Positions 54,300-62,840 of a stretch of 64,000 bases of DNA are shown here, piece after piece. Source of the stretch: Stenomitos rutilans HA7619-LM2 (GTDB lineage Bacteria > Cyanobacteriota > Cyanobacteriia > Leptolyngbyales > Leptolyngbyaceae). Each line of letters begins with the position of its first letter. Position 1 is the first letter of the stretch. The stretch covers positions 58,959-122,958 of the forward strand of contig JAHHIE010000012.1 of the NCBI GenBank assembly GCA_019358945.1, written 5' to 3'. Under the pieces are notes generated by a model that did not search any database, was not told the origin of the DNA, and was given only the letters and a program-made list of their open reading frames with translations. The translations under genes were made by a program, and so were the position numbers.

Positions 54300-55103
54300 A
54301 TGGCTTTACAGATCGATACCCTGGCATACACCAATCAGTTGCGGCAACTGCCACCGGAACATAAGCTGCTGTTTGCGATCGCCCTCCTTTTAATCACTTA
54401 CTGTACTCATGCGCCGATTCAACTTGCGATCGCCCTCTGGCTGAGCATGTGGATCGTCATTTATGCCAAAATTCCGGCAGCCACATATGTGCGCCTGCTT
54501 CTCATCCCGATCGGCTTTTGGTTTACTAGCTTACCTGCCTTTGTCATCAATGGCGTGGGTCTAGACACCCTGGCATCCGTGCAGGCAGACGCTTGGCAGG
54601 GCGTTAGCTGGGGGCATTACTACCTCTATTTAAGTCTTCATGGCATCCAACAAGCTGGGGAACTGGCGGCACGGACGATCGCCTCTACTGCCTGTATCTA
54701 CTTCATCATGCTCACCATACCCTTCACTGAATTGCTAGACATTCTGCGCCGTGTTGGTTGTCCTGCCTTGCTCACCGAACTGCTGCTGCTGATGTACCGC
54801 TTTATCTTTGTGTTGTTGCGAACGGCCAGCGAAGTTTGGACGGCGCAACAGTTACGTGGTGGCTACCGTACCTGGCGAGTGTGGATGAAAAGCCTGAGCC
54901 TGTTAGTGGGGCAACTTCTTCGACGCACGCTCGAAAACTATCGTCAGGTATCTCAAACTTTAGATTCTCGCGGCTTTACAGGCGATATTCGCGTCTGGCA
55001 CTCCCGTCGCTACAAACCCTCCAAACGCTATAGCCTGGAAGCCTGCTTCGGTTGCACAGTTTTGGTTACGCTCGCAGGATGGCAGTATGCTGTTGGAGTT
55101 TGA
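54300..55103 (+). CDS. cbiQ: Cobalt ECF transporter transmembrane component CbiQ
   Basis: A 267-residue T component with about five membrane helices and the coupling helices ELLLLMYRFIFVLLRTASEVWTAQQLRGG and RQVSQTLDSRGFTG that contact the ATPase. The ATG at 54300 (MALQIDTLAYTNQL) is preferred; the in-frame ATG at 54273 lies within the palindrome. It overlaps cbiO by 17 bases. Confidence 0.93.
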   Translation: MALQIDTLAYTNQLRQLPPEHKLLFAIALLLITYCTHAPIQLAIALWLSMWIVIYAKIPAATYVRLLLIPIGFWFTSLPAFVINGVGLDTLASVQADAWQGVSWGHYYLYLSLHGIQQAGELAARTIASTACIYFIMLTIPFTELLDILRRVGCPALLTELLLLMYRFIFVLLRTASEVWTAQQLRGGYRTWRVWMKSLSLLVGQLLRRTLENYRQVSQTLDSRGFTGDIRVWHSRRYKPSKRYSLEACFGCTVLVTLAGWQYAVGV

Positions 55104-55926
55104 GCACGTTAGTTATACCTATACAGGGAGCTTTCAGCCTGCCCTTCAGGGTTTAACGCTTCGCATTCCAGCAGGCAAACGCTGTGCGCTGATTGGTCAA
55201 AATGGGTGTGGTAAAACAACGCTGTTTTTGTTAGCAAATGGTTTGTATAAACCACAGCAGGGTGTGGTGCGCTGGCAGGGAAACCCATTGCAGTACGATC
55301 GCACTTCCCTGATGGCGCTCCGACAGCAAATCGGGCTGGTATTTCAAGACCCTGAACAGCAGCTAGTCGCTTCGACGGTTGAAGAAGATATTTCCTACGG
55401 GTTGTGCAATTTGGGTTTGCCAGAAGCAGAGATTGCGCAACGGGTCAGAGAGGCGATCGCAGCATTTGGGCTGACCGAACTGGTGAATCGTCCCGTGCAT
55501 CATCTCAGCCTGGGACAGAAGAAGCGCGTCTCATTGGCAGATGTGATGGTGATGCAGCCAGAATTGCTGTTGCTGGATGAACCAACCGCCTATCTTGATC
55601 GTCTTCATACCCGCGATTTGATGGTGAAGCTCAAGCAGATTTGGTCAACCGGAACGACGATTCTTATGGCAACCCATGATTTGGATCTCGTTTACAGTTG
55701 GGCAGATTGGGTGTTTGTGGTCGATCGCGGGCAACTGGTCTTAGAAGGCACGCCCCAAGATGTATTTGCCCACCGCGAGTTATTGGAGAAGCTGCATTTA
55801 GGCGTGCCCCAGGTCTTTGAAGTGCTCGATCGAGTCGCAGATGCGTTAGCTGACGACACTCATTTCCAGGCGATGGCCTTTCAACCTCTGCAACAACGCA
55901 TTCTAAATGCCTTCCGCCGCGACTGA
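55087..55926 (+). CDS. cbiO: Cobalt ECF transporter ATP-binding protein CbiO
   Basis: A 279-residue ABC ATPase with Walker A IGQNGCGKTT, Q-loop GLVFQDPEQQ, signature LSLGQKKRVSLA, Walker B LLLLDEPTAYLD and switch ATHDLD. It energises CbiMNQ. The start lies within the end of cbiQ (17-base overlap). Confidence 0.95.
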   Translation: MLLEFEHVSYTYTGSFQPALQGLTLRIPAGKRCALIGQNGCGKTTLFLLANGLYKPQQGVVRWQGNPLQYDRTSLMALRQQIGLVFQDPEQQLVASTVEEDISYGLCNLGLPEAEIAQRVREAIAAFGLTELVNRPVHHLSLGQKKRVSLADVMVMQPELLLLDEPTAYLDRLHTRDLMVKLKQIWSTGTTILMATHDLDLVYSWADWVFVVDRGQLVLEGTPQDVFAHRELLEKLHLGVPQVFEVLDRVADALADDTHFQAMAFQPLQQRILNAFRRD

Positions 55927-55955
55927 CAGTGGCTTTGCACACCAGGCACGATCGC

Positions 55956-57182
55956 TCACTGTTTGTCTGTCAGTTCCGCCTGCGGGGCAGTGAGTGACTG
56001 AAAGCGTTGATCCTCTCGCATAGCATCGAAAGAGGTATCCGTTTTAGCGGCTTCTTTCGCTTTCTCTGGGTTGAGATGGATTGCCTGCTGCAAGCTTTTG
56101 AGCGTTGCTTCTATGTTGCCTTGCAGCGCATAACTACGCGCTTTGCCAAACCAAGCCAGAAAGAAATCGGGTTTAAGCTGAATGGCCGTTTCATAGGCCG
56201 CGATCGCGTCTGCCAGTTTTGCCAACTTTGCCAATCCAGTGCCTTTGCCGAACCAGGCTTCCGCAAAATCGGGCTTGAACTGTATGGCAATTTCATAGGC
56301 TGCGATCGCCTCGTCTGTTTTTTGCAATTTGACTAAAACTGCGCCTTTGCCAAACCAGGCCCTGAAGTTTTCTGGCTCTAGTTGAATGGCCTTTTCGTAG
56401 AAGGTAAAGGCATCTTCAAATTGATTTTCAAAATAAAGGGCTTTCCCCTGCTCAACGTAGTCGCCTGCTGTAAAAGAGAGCTGATTATTGACAGATTTCA
56501 ATCGTGCAAGCTGTTTTGTGAGCGCTTGAATTTTTTGTTGGGTTTCGGGTGGAGCCGACTCACGGATGGGGGATGGCGTAATTTGAGAAAGCTCTTGAAT
56601 AATCTGATCTTTCTCCTTTTGTGCATCGACAAAAAGGCTTTTTAGTTGTGAAAGCTGGTCGATAAATTCTGCTCTCAGCTTATCAAGCTCTTGCTTAAAA
56701 GCTTCAGTTTGCTCTTTAAATTCAGCGGCAACGTCTTGCTCAAACTGCTTTTCGACTTCTGCTTTTAGCTGTTGTTTCGTTTCGCCAATAATTTGATTAA
56801 TCACACTACGACGAATGAACCAGACGCTAACAGCCGCCAGAATTGGCAGAAAGGTCAAAATGCCCAACATCACGTTGATCAGCGTTGTGGTGTGGCTGAA
56901 GGTGCGATCAACTTCTACCTGCACTAACGCCCGAATCGCAAGACTCTTCTCCAGATCTTCTTCAACCAGTTCTTGAAGCTGCCTGTCGTCGCGCAGTTGC
57001 TCTAGCTTATCCCAAAATGACCGAGCCGCTGGCGGTGAGGGTGTTACATTGGGCGACAGCGGTACTTCACTTTCAACCGCCGCGGCTGCACCGCTAACCA
57101 GCATAAACGACAGCAGGACAGTCAACACTGCTGTAAATAACGCTTTCGGCAAGATTGCCATAAGTAGAGAGGCGAATTGCAT
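55956..57182 (-). CDS. Membrane TPR protein with coiled coil
   Basis: 408 residues; an ATG at 57161 is an alternative start. Signal peptide or first helix (about 10-35, ending SGAAAA), a second membrane helix (about 103-125), a Glu/Lys/Gln-rich coiled coil (about 130-215), then four to five TPR units from about 245 (for example AFTFYEKAIQLEPENFRAWFGKGAVLVKLQKTDEAIAAYEIAIQFKPD). A scaffolding role is likely, partner unknown. Convergent with cbiO. Confidence 0.8.
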   Translation of the reverse strand: MQFASLLMAILPKALFTAVLTVLLSFMLVSGAAAAVESEVPLSPNVTPSPPAARSFWDKLEQLRDDRQLQELVEEDLEKSLAIRALVQVEVDRTFSHTTTLINVMLGILTFLPILAAVSVWFIRRSVINQIIGETKQQLKAEVEKQFEQDVAAEFKEQTEAFKQELDKLRAEFIDQLSQLKSLFVDAQKEKDQIIQELSQITPSPIRESAPPETQQKIQALTKQLARLKSVNNQLSFTAGDYVEQGKALYFENQFEDAFTFYEKAIQLEPENFRAWFGKGAVLVKLQKTDEAIAAYEIAIQFKPDFAEAWFGKGTGLAKLAKLADAIAAYETAIQLKPDFFLAWFGKARSYALQGNIEATLKSLQQAIHLNPEKAKEAAKTDTSFDAMREDQRFQSLTAPQAELTDKQ

Positions 57183-57469
57183 GAAACAATTTAGTAGACA
57201 AAACGCAGGCTTGCGAATACGTCATGTCTAGCACATTCATACAGTATCATTCAGCGGGCAAGGGGCAGTATAGAATTAGAGGCTGGCTATGGCTATGCTT
57301 TTTTTTACTCCTACCGTTTCCCTTGCCTGTGAAGGAGAACGATCGTTGCAGCGATAAAAATCACATCTTTGACGACTAACTGTTAGAAACGAGACATCTT
57401 TAACCGTAAGCTATGGCTCAGCACTGTGATTATCTAGCGCATTGAGTAGTGCTTCTGGCACGAGGGCAA

Positions 57470-58777
57470 TTAACCGAAACTTTCAACTACATAATAAGAA
57501 TTTACACCATAGCTATCAACAAAAATGAGACTACTATCGTCAGTACCTAATTCTCGACTTCCAGCAATACCACGATTGAGAATGTGGATGAGTTGCTGTG
57601 GTGTAAATGACTCTAGCTCAACACAATTGCCTGCTTCTAACCAGGCTAGTTCTTCTGTTGATAAGCTCGATCGCACCTCAGTTGGCATTTGTTTAGCCGT
57701 TCTAGCTGCATCGGCTGCATTTTGCACAAACATTGATTGACTCGCAAAAACTTGGCGTGGCAGTAAGCCGACATCAAAAATTTCGACGGTGCTATCTTGA
57801 AACCATTGAGCGCTAGTCCGAAGCTGATGAATCAACCCGACGCCTCTAGGGGCGCAGTCATGAAAGGCATAGACTTTTAAGTCGGGATTGCGACGTAGCA
57901 TGGTCATAGTGGTATCAAAAATACCTTTGGGATAGCCTGTAATACTCAGAATGGCGCAGTTATTTTCAAAGTGAAAATTATTGGCAATGAGGAGTTGCGC
58001 GATCGTAGACGTATCACAAACCACCAGGCGATCGAAGCTATAAGCCGTCACATCAGGATTAACGGTTGTTGGAGTTCGCTCTTCACGCGTCGGCGGCAGC
58101 ATATTTTGCGCTGAACCATTGATTTGCTGCCAGCGATCGAGCCAACCTTGAAGTTGATCCGCACCAACGGTGAATTCTTGATGTTTGAGCATTGGGTTGC
58201 GGCGTTGTTGAGTGCCCAGATAAATTGAGCTAACGCCTAACAGTACACTGATAACGAAGAGTAGAAAGGAGTTGCCAACAAGGCTGGCGATGATGCCTGC
58301 GATGAGAATCAGTCCGCCGATCGCCTGTAGCGACTTGGCGCTACTCTGGCGTGCTTTAGGGCTAGATTGCGCAGAACTGCTCACACTTGAAAGGATGAAT
58401 CCTGTAAGGAGGCTGAGAGCAATTGCAGGTGCAAAAAGTGCCAAGACACTAGTTGTGATTTCAAGAAGAAATCCTCCAGCGGTAACTGTTGCGATCACTA
58501 CCACAATGAGATAGAGGAAAAAACAGCCGAATGTTGGTATTGATCCCTTATTTTTAAAGCGCTTATCGAGAAAATAAAGTAACTGTTTGGAGGTAAAAAA
58601 GAGCGTATTGTTTGCAGAAAGATCCGCGATCGCTTTTGCAAACATAGGGTCTGTTACCTTAACCTTTTTCATTGCAGTCGGCTCAAAGACAAACGGATGC
58701 TGACAGTTTTTACAGCGACCTTGATTGTCAGTTCGATCTTTTAAGGTGTTATCGGTATGACAGCGGATACATTTCAT
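57470..58777 (-). CDS. Unknown membrane protein with zinc ribbon and Rossmann/Toprim-like C-terminus
   Basis: A 435-residue protein that I do not recognise. An N-terminal zinc ribbon (CIRCHTDN ... CKNCQHPF), three to four hydrophobic segments (about 82-128 and 150-190), then a soluble C-terminal domain from about 235. That domain has FDRLVVCDTSTIAQLLIANNFHFEN and NPDLKVYAFHDCAPRGVGLIHQL, which look like alternating strands and helices of a Toprim- or Rossmann-like fold. It starts 20 bp after the decarboxylase-like gene, same strand. Confidence 0.6.
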   Translation of the reverse strand: MKCIRCHTDNTLKDRTDNQGRCKNCQHPFVFEPTAMKKVKVTDPMFAKAIADLSANNTLFFTSKQLLYFLDKRFKNKGSIPTFGCFFLYLIVVVIATVTAGGFLLEITTSVLALFAPAIALSLLTGFILSSVSSSAQSSPKARQSSAKSLQAIGGLILIAGIIASLVGNSFLLFVISVLLGVSSIYLGTQQRRNPMLKHQEFTVGADQLQGWLDRWQQINGSAQNMLPPTREERTPTTVNPDVTAYSFDRLVVCDTSTIAQLLIANNFHFENNCAILSITGYPKGIFDTTMTMLRRNPDLKVYAFHDCAPRGVGLIHQLRTSAQWFQDSTVEIFDVGLLPRQVFASQSMFVQNAADAARTAKQMPTEVRSSLSTEELAWLEAGNCVELESFTPQQLIHILNRGIAGSRELGTDDSSLIFVDSYGVNSYYVVESFG

Positions 58778-58797
58778 AGCATCTCCGGTGAATGACG

Positions 58798-60120
58798 TTA
58801 AAATACTTGATATGCCATCAGCGTTTGATACGTTTCGCGCTGCCGGATGAGACGGTGATTACCGTTTTCGAGTAGCACTTCAGCAGGACGAGGACGGTGC
58901 AAAAAATGAGAAGACATGGCATAACCATAGGCTCCCACATCTAGAATGGCGAGAAGGTCACCGTTCTTTAAGGTTGGCAACTGACAATTTCTGCCTAGAT
59001 AATCACGCGAATAGGTTGTATTTCCACACACATCTGTCAGATGTAAGCCTTCGCCTGTTTCGGCGTTATTGAGTGCTGTCTCGTCATGTGGCAAGGCGAC
59101 GATTTCACGATAGCCACCATGCACAGACGGCACCGAAAGATTGGCAACGGTCGTATCGACGCCCACAAGCTGTTTGTCGTGCTGCCATTTTGTCGAAACC
59201 ACACGAGTTAGCAAGGTTGCGCAGCCCGCGATCGCGGCTCGTCCCGGTTCAATCACCAAAGCAATGGGTCGATCGAGTTGAGACAAGCGATCGCTCAACG
59301 CCGCACCGAACTGATGCCAATCAAACGCCACACCATCGTGATGATAGGGATAACCAAAGCCACCGCCAAAGTCGAGATACGCCCAGTCGGGTAGTTGACT
59401 AGCAGTGGCGATAACGGTGTCGATCGCCTCTGTGAACGCCGTTGTCGCATTTGTGCCTGTGCCTCGATAAAAGTGCAGTCCACTGATGGACAGCCCAGCC
59501 TGTTGTGCCAGCCTCACCGCCGCCGAAAAGTCATCTGGATGTACGCCAATACGATTATCTCCAGTGAGCGCAGGGAGGTTGAGGCGAAGCCCAAGGCGTG
59601 GGAGTGGGGAGTGGGGAAGAAAGTTTTGAGTAGCGCTTTGCGCCGCTACGCTAGAGAGTTTTGAGTTTTGAGTTCTGCCTTCTGCCTTCTGACTCCCCTT
59701 CTGCCAAACCTCACAGCACAACTCTAACTGTGCAAGGCTATCCAGATTCAATGTTGTAATGCCCCAGTGGAAAAGCTGCTCCATTTCAGCATGACTCAGG
59801 TTGCTACCGCTGTAGACAATTTGTGTGGGATGAAAGCCTGCCTGAAGTCCCAGATAAATATCCCCAGGGGTATTGGCGTGGAGTCCCCACCCAGCTTTGC
59901 GGAAGATCTGCAGGAGGGCAATGTTGCCGTTGGTGACGCTGGCAAAGTGGAAGCGGGTGTGTGGATAGGCGATCGAGTTTGTAATGTGCTGAATGGTTTG
60001 ACGCAGGCGATCGCCGTTGTAGACGTAGAGAGGGGAACCGTAGGTTGCGAGTAGTGCTTCTGCTAGAGCAAGCGTTAACGGCGGTGGGGTGCCGGGTGTC
60101 GGGTGTGGGATGGCTACCAT
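58798..60120 (-). CDS. Diaminopimelate-decarboxylase-like protein lacking the PLP lysine
   Basis: A 440-residue homologue of fold-type III PLP decarboxylases (LysA/ornithine-decarboxylase type). Barrel and C-terminal motifs are clear: TLNLDSLAQLELC, LRLNLP, LDFGGGFGYPY, VIEPGRAAIAG, DVGAYGYAMSSHF, RPRPAEVLLENG. At the position of the PLP lysine (YAxKAN) it reads FASVTN (residues 59-64), with no Lys, and the catalytic CESGD block is CGNTTYSRD. A repeat-derived insert (QKAEGRTQNSKLSS...) follows the DS.xEL helix. The ATG at 60120 overlaps the stop of the asparagine-synthetase-like gene (ATGGTAG). Confidence 0.82.
   Translation of the reverse strand: MVAIPHPTPGTPPPLTLALAEALLATYGSPLYVYNGDRLRQTIQHITNSIAYPHTRFHFASVTNGNIALLQIFRKAGWGLHANTPGDIYLGLQAGFHPTQIVYSGSNLSHAEMEQLFHWGITTLNLDSLAQLELCCEVWQKGSQKAEGRTQNSKLSSVAAQSATQNFLPHSPLPRLGLRLNLPALTGDNRIGVHPDDFSAAVRLAQQAGLSISGLHFYRGTGTNATTAFTEAIDTVIATASQLPDWAYLDFGGGFGYPYHHDGVAFDWHQFGAALSDRLSQLDRPIALVIEPGRAAIAGCATLLTRVVSTKWQHDKQLVGVDTTVANLSVPSVHGGYREIVALPHDETALNNAETGEGLHLTDVCGNTTYSRDYLGRNCQLPTLKNGDLLAILDVGAYGYAMSSHFLHRPRPAEVLLENGNHRLIRQRETYQTLMAYQVF
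59623..59667. repeat. 45-bp dispersed repeat inside the decarboxylase-like gene
   Basis: Nearly identical to 40218-40262. Continues into GTTTTGAGTT and a CTTCTGCC tract to about 59705. The whole tract is read in frame on the minus strand as an extra loop of about 30 residues. Confidence 0.9.
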
Positions 60121-61943
60121 TGCGTTGTCTCCCGTTGCTGTTGAAGGTAGAAGCGTCCTAGCCAGGAGGGTAGCCAAAAGGGATGGTTGAGTGAGAATGC
60201 TGGCGCTGTGCCGAGAGCCGTGTGTTGCCACAGTTGCCACATCAGCAAGAGCCAGAGGCTTTCACCAATGCGACGCCCCTGGAGTGTGCCAAATTTACCA
60301 GCCGCCAGGTGAGTCGCAAGGTGGGGCTGCCAAACGCCTTGAGCGCTTAAGGCAGCAGGATTCAACCATACACCCAGCGATCGCCATAGCTCATTGAAGC
60401 ACCAGGAGGTTAAGGGCACACCCATGCCCCGCTTTTCTCGCCAGACAATTTCGGGAGGCAGCCACGCTTCAACAGCACGTTTCAGAATGTATTTCTCGCA
60501 GGCGGCGTGTAGATGTAATGTTCCCGAAAGCTGAAAAGTCCATTGAGCGAGAGCGATATCGCAGAAGGGCGATCGCACCTGCAACCCGTGAGCGATCGCT
60601 AAATGGGTGGCACGAGGATGAATATTTTGTGCGCCTTTGAGCATCAGCGTGGCACGACGCAACCGATGAAGCAACGTGGTTGAGAAGGTTGGATTGAGGG
60701 CTTCCTCTAGCCAGCATTGAGGCGTGTTGGCTGTGAGTTGAGGAAAAAGCTCTGGCTGAAACAAGTCTTGTTCATACCCCCAGAGTCGATGAAAGGTGCG
60801 GAGATATTGGCGATCGAAGGTAGCTTCTGTCTGATGCGCCGTTTGGTACAGACCTGCTGCAATTAGAGGTTTATTTGTCCAGCCTGCAAACAGTTGATCA
60901 CCCCCTTCACCATTAAATACCACCTGTACATCCTGGCTAGCTGCCCGCATCAGTAGAAAGAGCGGAACGGTGACGCCATCACCAAACGGCGTATCCAACG
61001 CTCGTGCAGTAGGCACCAAAGCTTGGCGCACTCGTTTGGGGCTGGCATCCACTTTAACTAAGGGGATGTGGAGAAATTCGGCAACCTGTTCGGCATAGGG
61101 GCATTCTGAAAAGCCCTCTGTGCCAAAATCTAACGTGTAGGCGCGAACTTTGACGCCCGCTTCAACCAATAGCGCCGCGACGATCGACGAATCCAACCCA
61201 CCCGACAGCAAAACTCCAACAGGTTCATCACCCAGATCAGCGCTTTGACGAGCAATTGTATCCTTGAGCAATGAGCGCAATTGGGCAACGGCGATGGCCT
61301 CGTCCTGAATCTGGTCAGGTGCTTCTTGCCATTCGAGTGATCGCCTTGTCTCTGGTGCTGATAGCCTCTTGGAGGCAGCATCGGCAAACCAGGTCTGCTC
61401 TGTCCCCGCCGCGATCGAGGCAATGTGAGCGATCGGGGTGAGGGGCGTTGGCACATAAGAGAAGCAGCTATAGCCATACGCCGCAGGTAGGCTAATCTGA
61501 GGCGTTTTGATCAGCGGCAGCAATAAACTCAGCCGCGACGCAAACCAGACAATCTCTCCTACCTGCATCCAGTAGAGCGGCACGTGACCAAACGGCTCTC
61601 GTCCCAGACAAAGACGATCGTCGTGGTGAGTAATCCAGGCATCCGCAGGCGAGTGCTCCAAACGACAAGGCATCCCGGAGGCAGAGAGGGCTGCAAGCAG
61701 ATGCGCTGGTAAATCACTACAGGCTGCCTGCTGCAAGCCGAGATACGCTACCTCCCAGCATCTAGCGGCACGTTCTGATAAAGAGGTTTCTGATGACGAT
61801 CGACCGCTACGTTTGGCTGGTGTCTCATCGCAGTGATGCAGGATACTCGACAAACAACCTTCCAGAGCAGTTCGATCGCCATAGCCCCAGTAGCCGACAA
61901 TTTGATGCGGTTTGAGCGTCTGCAACGGGATAGTTTGCCCCAT
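60114..61943 (-). CDS. Asparagine-synthetase-like protein without glutaminase cysteine
   Basis: 609 residues. The C-terminal half is an Asn-synthetase/beta-lactam-synthetase domain with the ATP pyrophosphatase loop LLSGGLDSSIVAALL (247-253), FNGEGGDQLFAGW, and the RSPFCDIALAQWTF and REKRGMGVPL blocks. The N-terminal half resembles the Ntn glutaminase fold (LCLGREPFGHVPLYW) but starts MGQTIPLQ instead of MCGI, so the nucleophile Cys2 is missing. It probably uses ammonia or another amine, or closes an amide within its substrate. Coupled by overlap to the decarboxylase-like gene. Confidence 0.82.
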   Translation of the reverse strand: MGQTIPLQTLKPHQIVGYWGYGDRTALEGCLSSILHHCDETPAKRSGRSSSETSLSERAARCWEVAYLGLQQAACSDLPAHLLAALSASGMPCRLEHSPADAWITHHDDRLCLGREPFGHVPLYWMQVGEIVWFASRLSLLLPLIKTPQISLPAAYGYSCFSYVPTPLTPIAHIASIAAGTEQTWFADAASKRLSAPETRRSLEWQEAPDQIQDEAIAVAQLRSLLKDTIARQSADLGDEPVGVLLSGGLDSSIVAALLVEAGVKVRAYTLDFGTEGFSECPYAEQVAEFLHIPLVKVDASPKRVRQALVPTARALDTPFGDGVTVPLFLLMRAASQDVQVVFNGEGGDQLFAGWTNKPLIAAGLYQTAHQTEATFDRQYLRTFHRLWGYEQDLFQPELFPQLTANTPQCWLEEALNPTFSTTLLHRLRRATLMLKGAQNIHPRATHLAIAHGLQVRSPFCDIALAQWTFQLSGTLHLHAACEKYILKRAVEAWLPPEIVWREKRGMGVPLTSWCFNELWRSLGVWLNPAALSAQGVWQPHLATHLAAGKFGTLQGRRIGESLWLLLMWQLWQHTALGTAPAFSLNHPFWLPSWLGRFYLQQQRETTQW

Positions 61944-61966
61944 AGAGATTCAACCGTCCCTTCCCA

Positions 61967-62587
61967 CTACTGCACGTCAAAGGGGGTATTGCTCAATTGA
62001 CGATCGCCTAACCGCAATCGCACTTCCCAGCTTCCTACAGGAGCCTTAGAGTTAAGTGGAAATTTGCAGTGGGTATTCCAGAGCGGTGTCTCAATCTGAC
62101 GCGTCTCATAGCGATTTTGCTTCACGACCTGCCCATCAGGAGTCACCCAGTCGCAGGTGAGGGAAAGCGTTTTGCCGACAGGTGCATCTTTCAATGTGAC
62201 GTTGTAGAACAGCTCAGGGCTAGTTTGGCGCGAGATAGGAGCTTCGCTACAACTGTCTTGTACCCGTGCCACACAGCCTTGTTGTGTCGAAATGCGATTT
62301 AGCGCCTGATTTTGCTGCTGCACAAAAACAACTACACCCGCAACGATAACCACCAGGCTGGCGATCGCACCACCAACAAGCCATCGCTGCCGTTGCTGCT
62401 GTACCACCAGGGCATCCTTTCGCTGTAGCTGGATCATGGCTTCATCCAGCAAGTCGGGCGATAGATTCAGTTCCCGCAGAATGTCTTCTACCTGCCCGCG
62501 ATCGAGTTCATCCTGCTGCCGTTGCGAGAGCCGTTCTACTTCGCCAACTAGTTTTGTTAACTGTTGGGGTGTCAATCGATTTTCCAT
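61967..62587 (-). CDS. Hypothetical single-span membrane protein
   Basis: 206 residues from the ATG at 62587, which has an AGAGGT site; the open frame to 62635 is not used. A helical N-terminus (RLTPQQLTKLVGEVERLSQRQQDELDRGQVEDILRELNL) precedes one membrane helix (about 68-92). An extracytoplasmic beta-rich domain follows with four Cys (GCVARVQDSC, LTCDW, THCKF) and ends GSWEVRLRLGDRQLSNTPFDVQ. I do not know the family. It lies 24 bp upstream of the asparagine-synthetase-like gene, probably in the same operon. Confidence 0.7.
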   Translation of the reverse strand: MENRLTPQQLTKLVGEVERLSQRQQDELDRGQVEDILRELNLSPDLLDEAMIQLQRKDALVVQQQRQRWLVGGAIASLVVIVAGVVVFVQQQNQALNRISTQQGCVARVQDSCSEAPISRQTSPELFYNVTLKDAPVGKTLSLTCDWVTPDGQVVKQNRYETRQIETPLWNTHCKFPLNSKAPVGSWEVRLRLGDRQLSNTPFDVQ

Positions 62588-62714
62588 CGGTCTACCTCTT
62601 GTCGGTGAATGCTGTGCCTGAACGAGGGACATCAAACGTGGGTAGCGTTCTCATCACCCATCAGCCTAGCATCGAGTCTTAGGGCTGTCTGCTTTAACGA
62701 CCATCGCATGAGAT

Positions 62715-62755
62715 GAGAAAAGCCTCAGAAGCAACGAGGCTCTGAGGCTTTTCTC
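62715..62755 (-). terminator. Terminator downstream of ftsH
   Basis: GAGAAAAGCCTCAGA (62715-62729) and TCTGAGGCTTTTCTC (62741-62755) form a perfect 15-bp stem with an 11-nt loop, 86 bp beyond the ftsH stop. It can work on either strand. Confidence 0.85.
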
Positions 62756-62840
62756 CGTTAACCCTAAACGCTTTGGGCTGAGCTACGCGATCGAAGCTCT
62801 AAAGGGCTGATGGCTTTTATGAGTGCCAACGTGTCAATTG

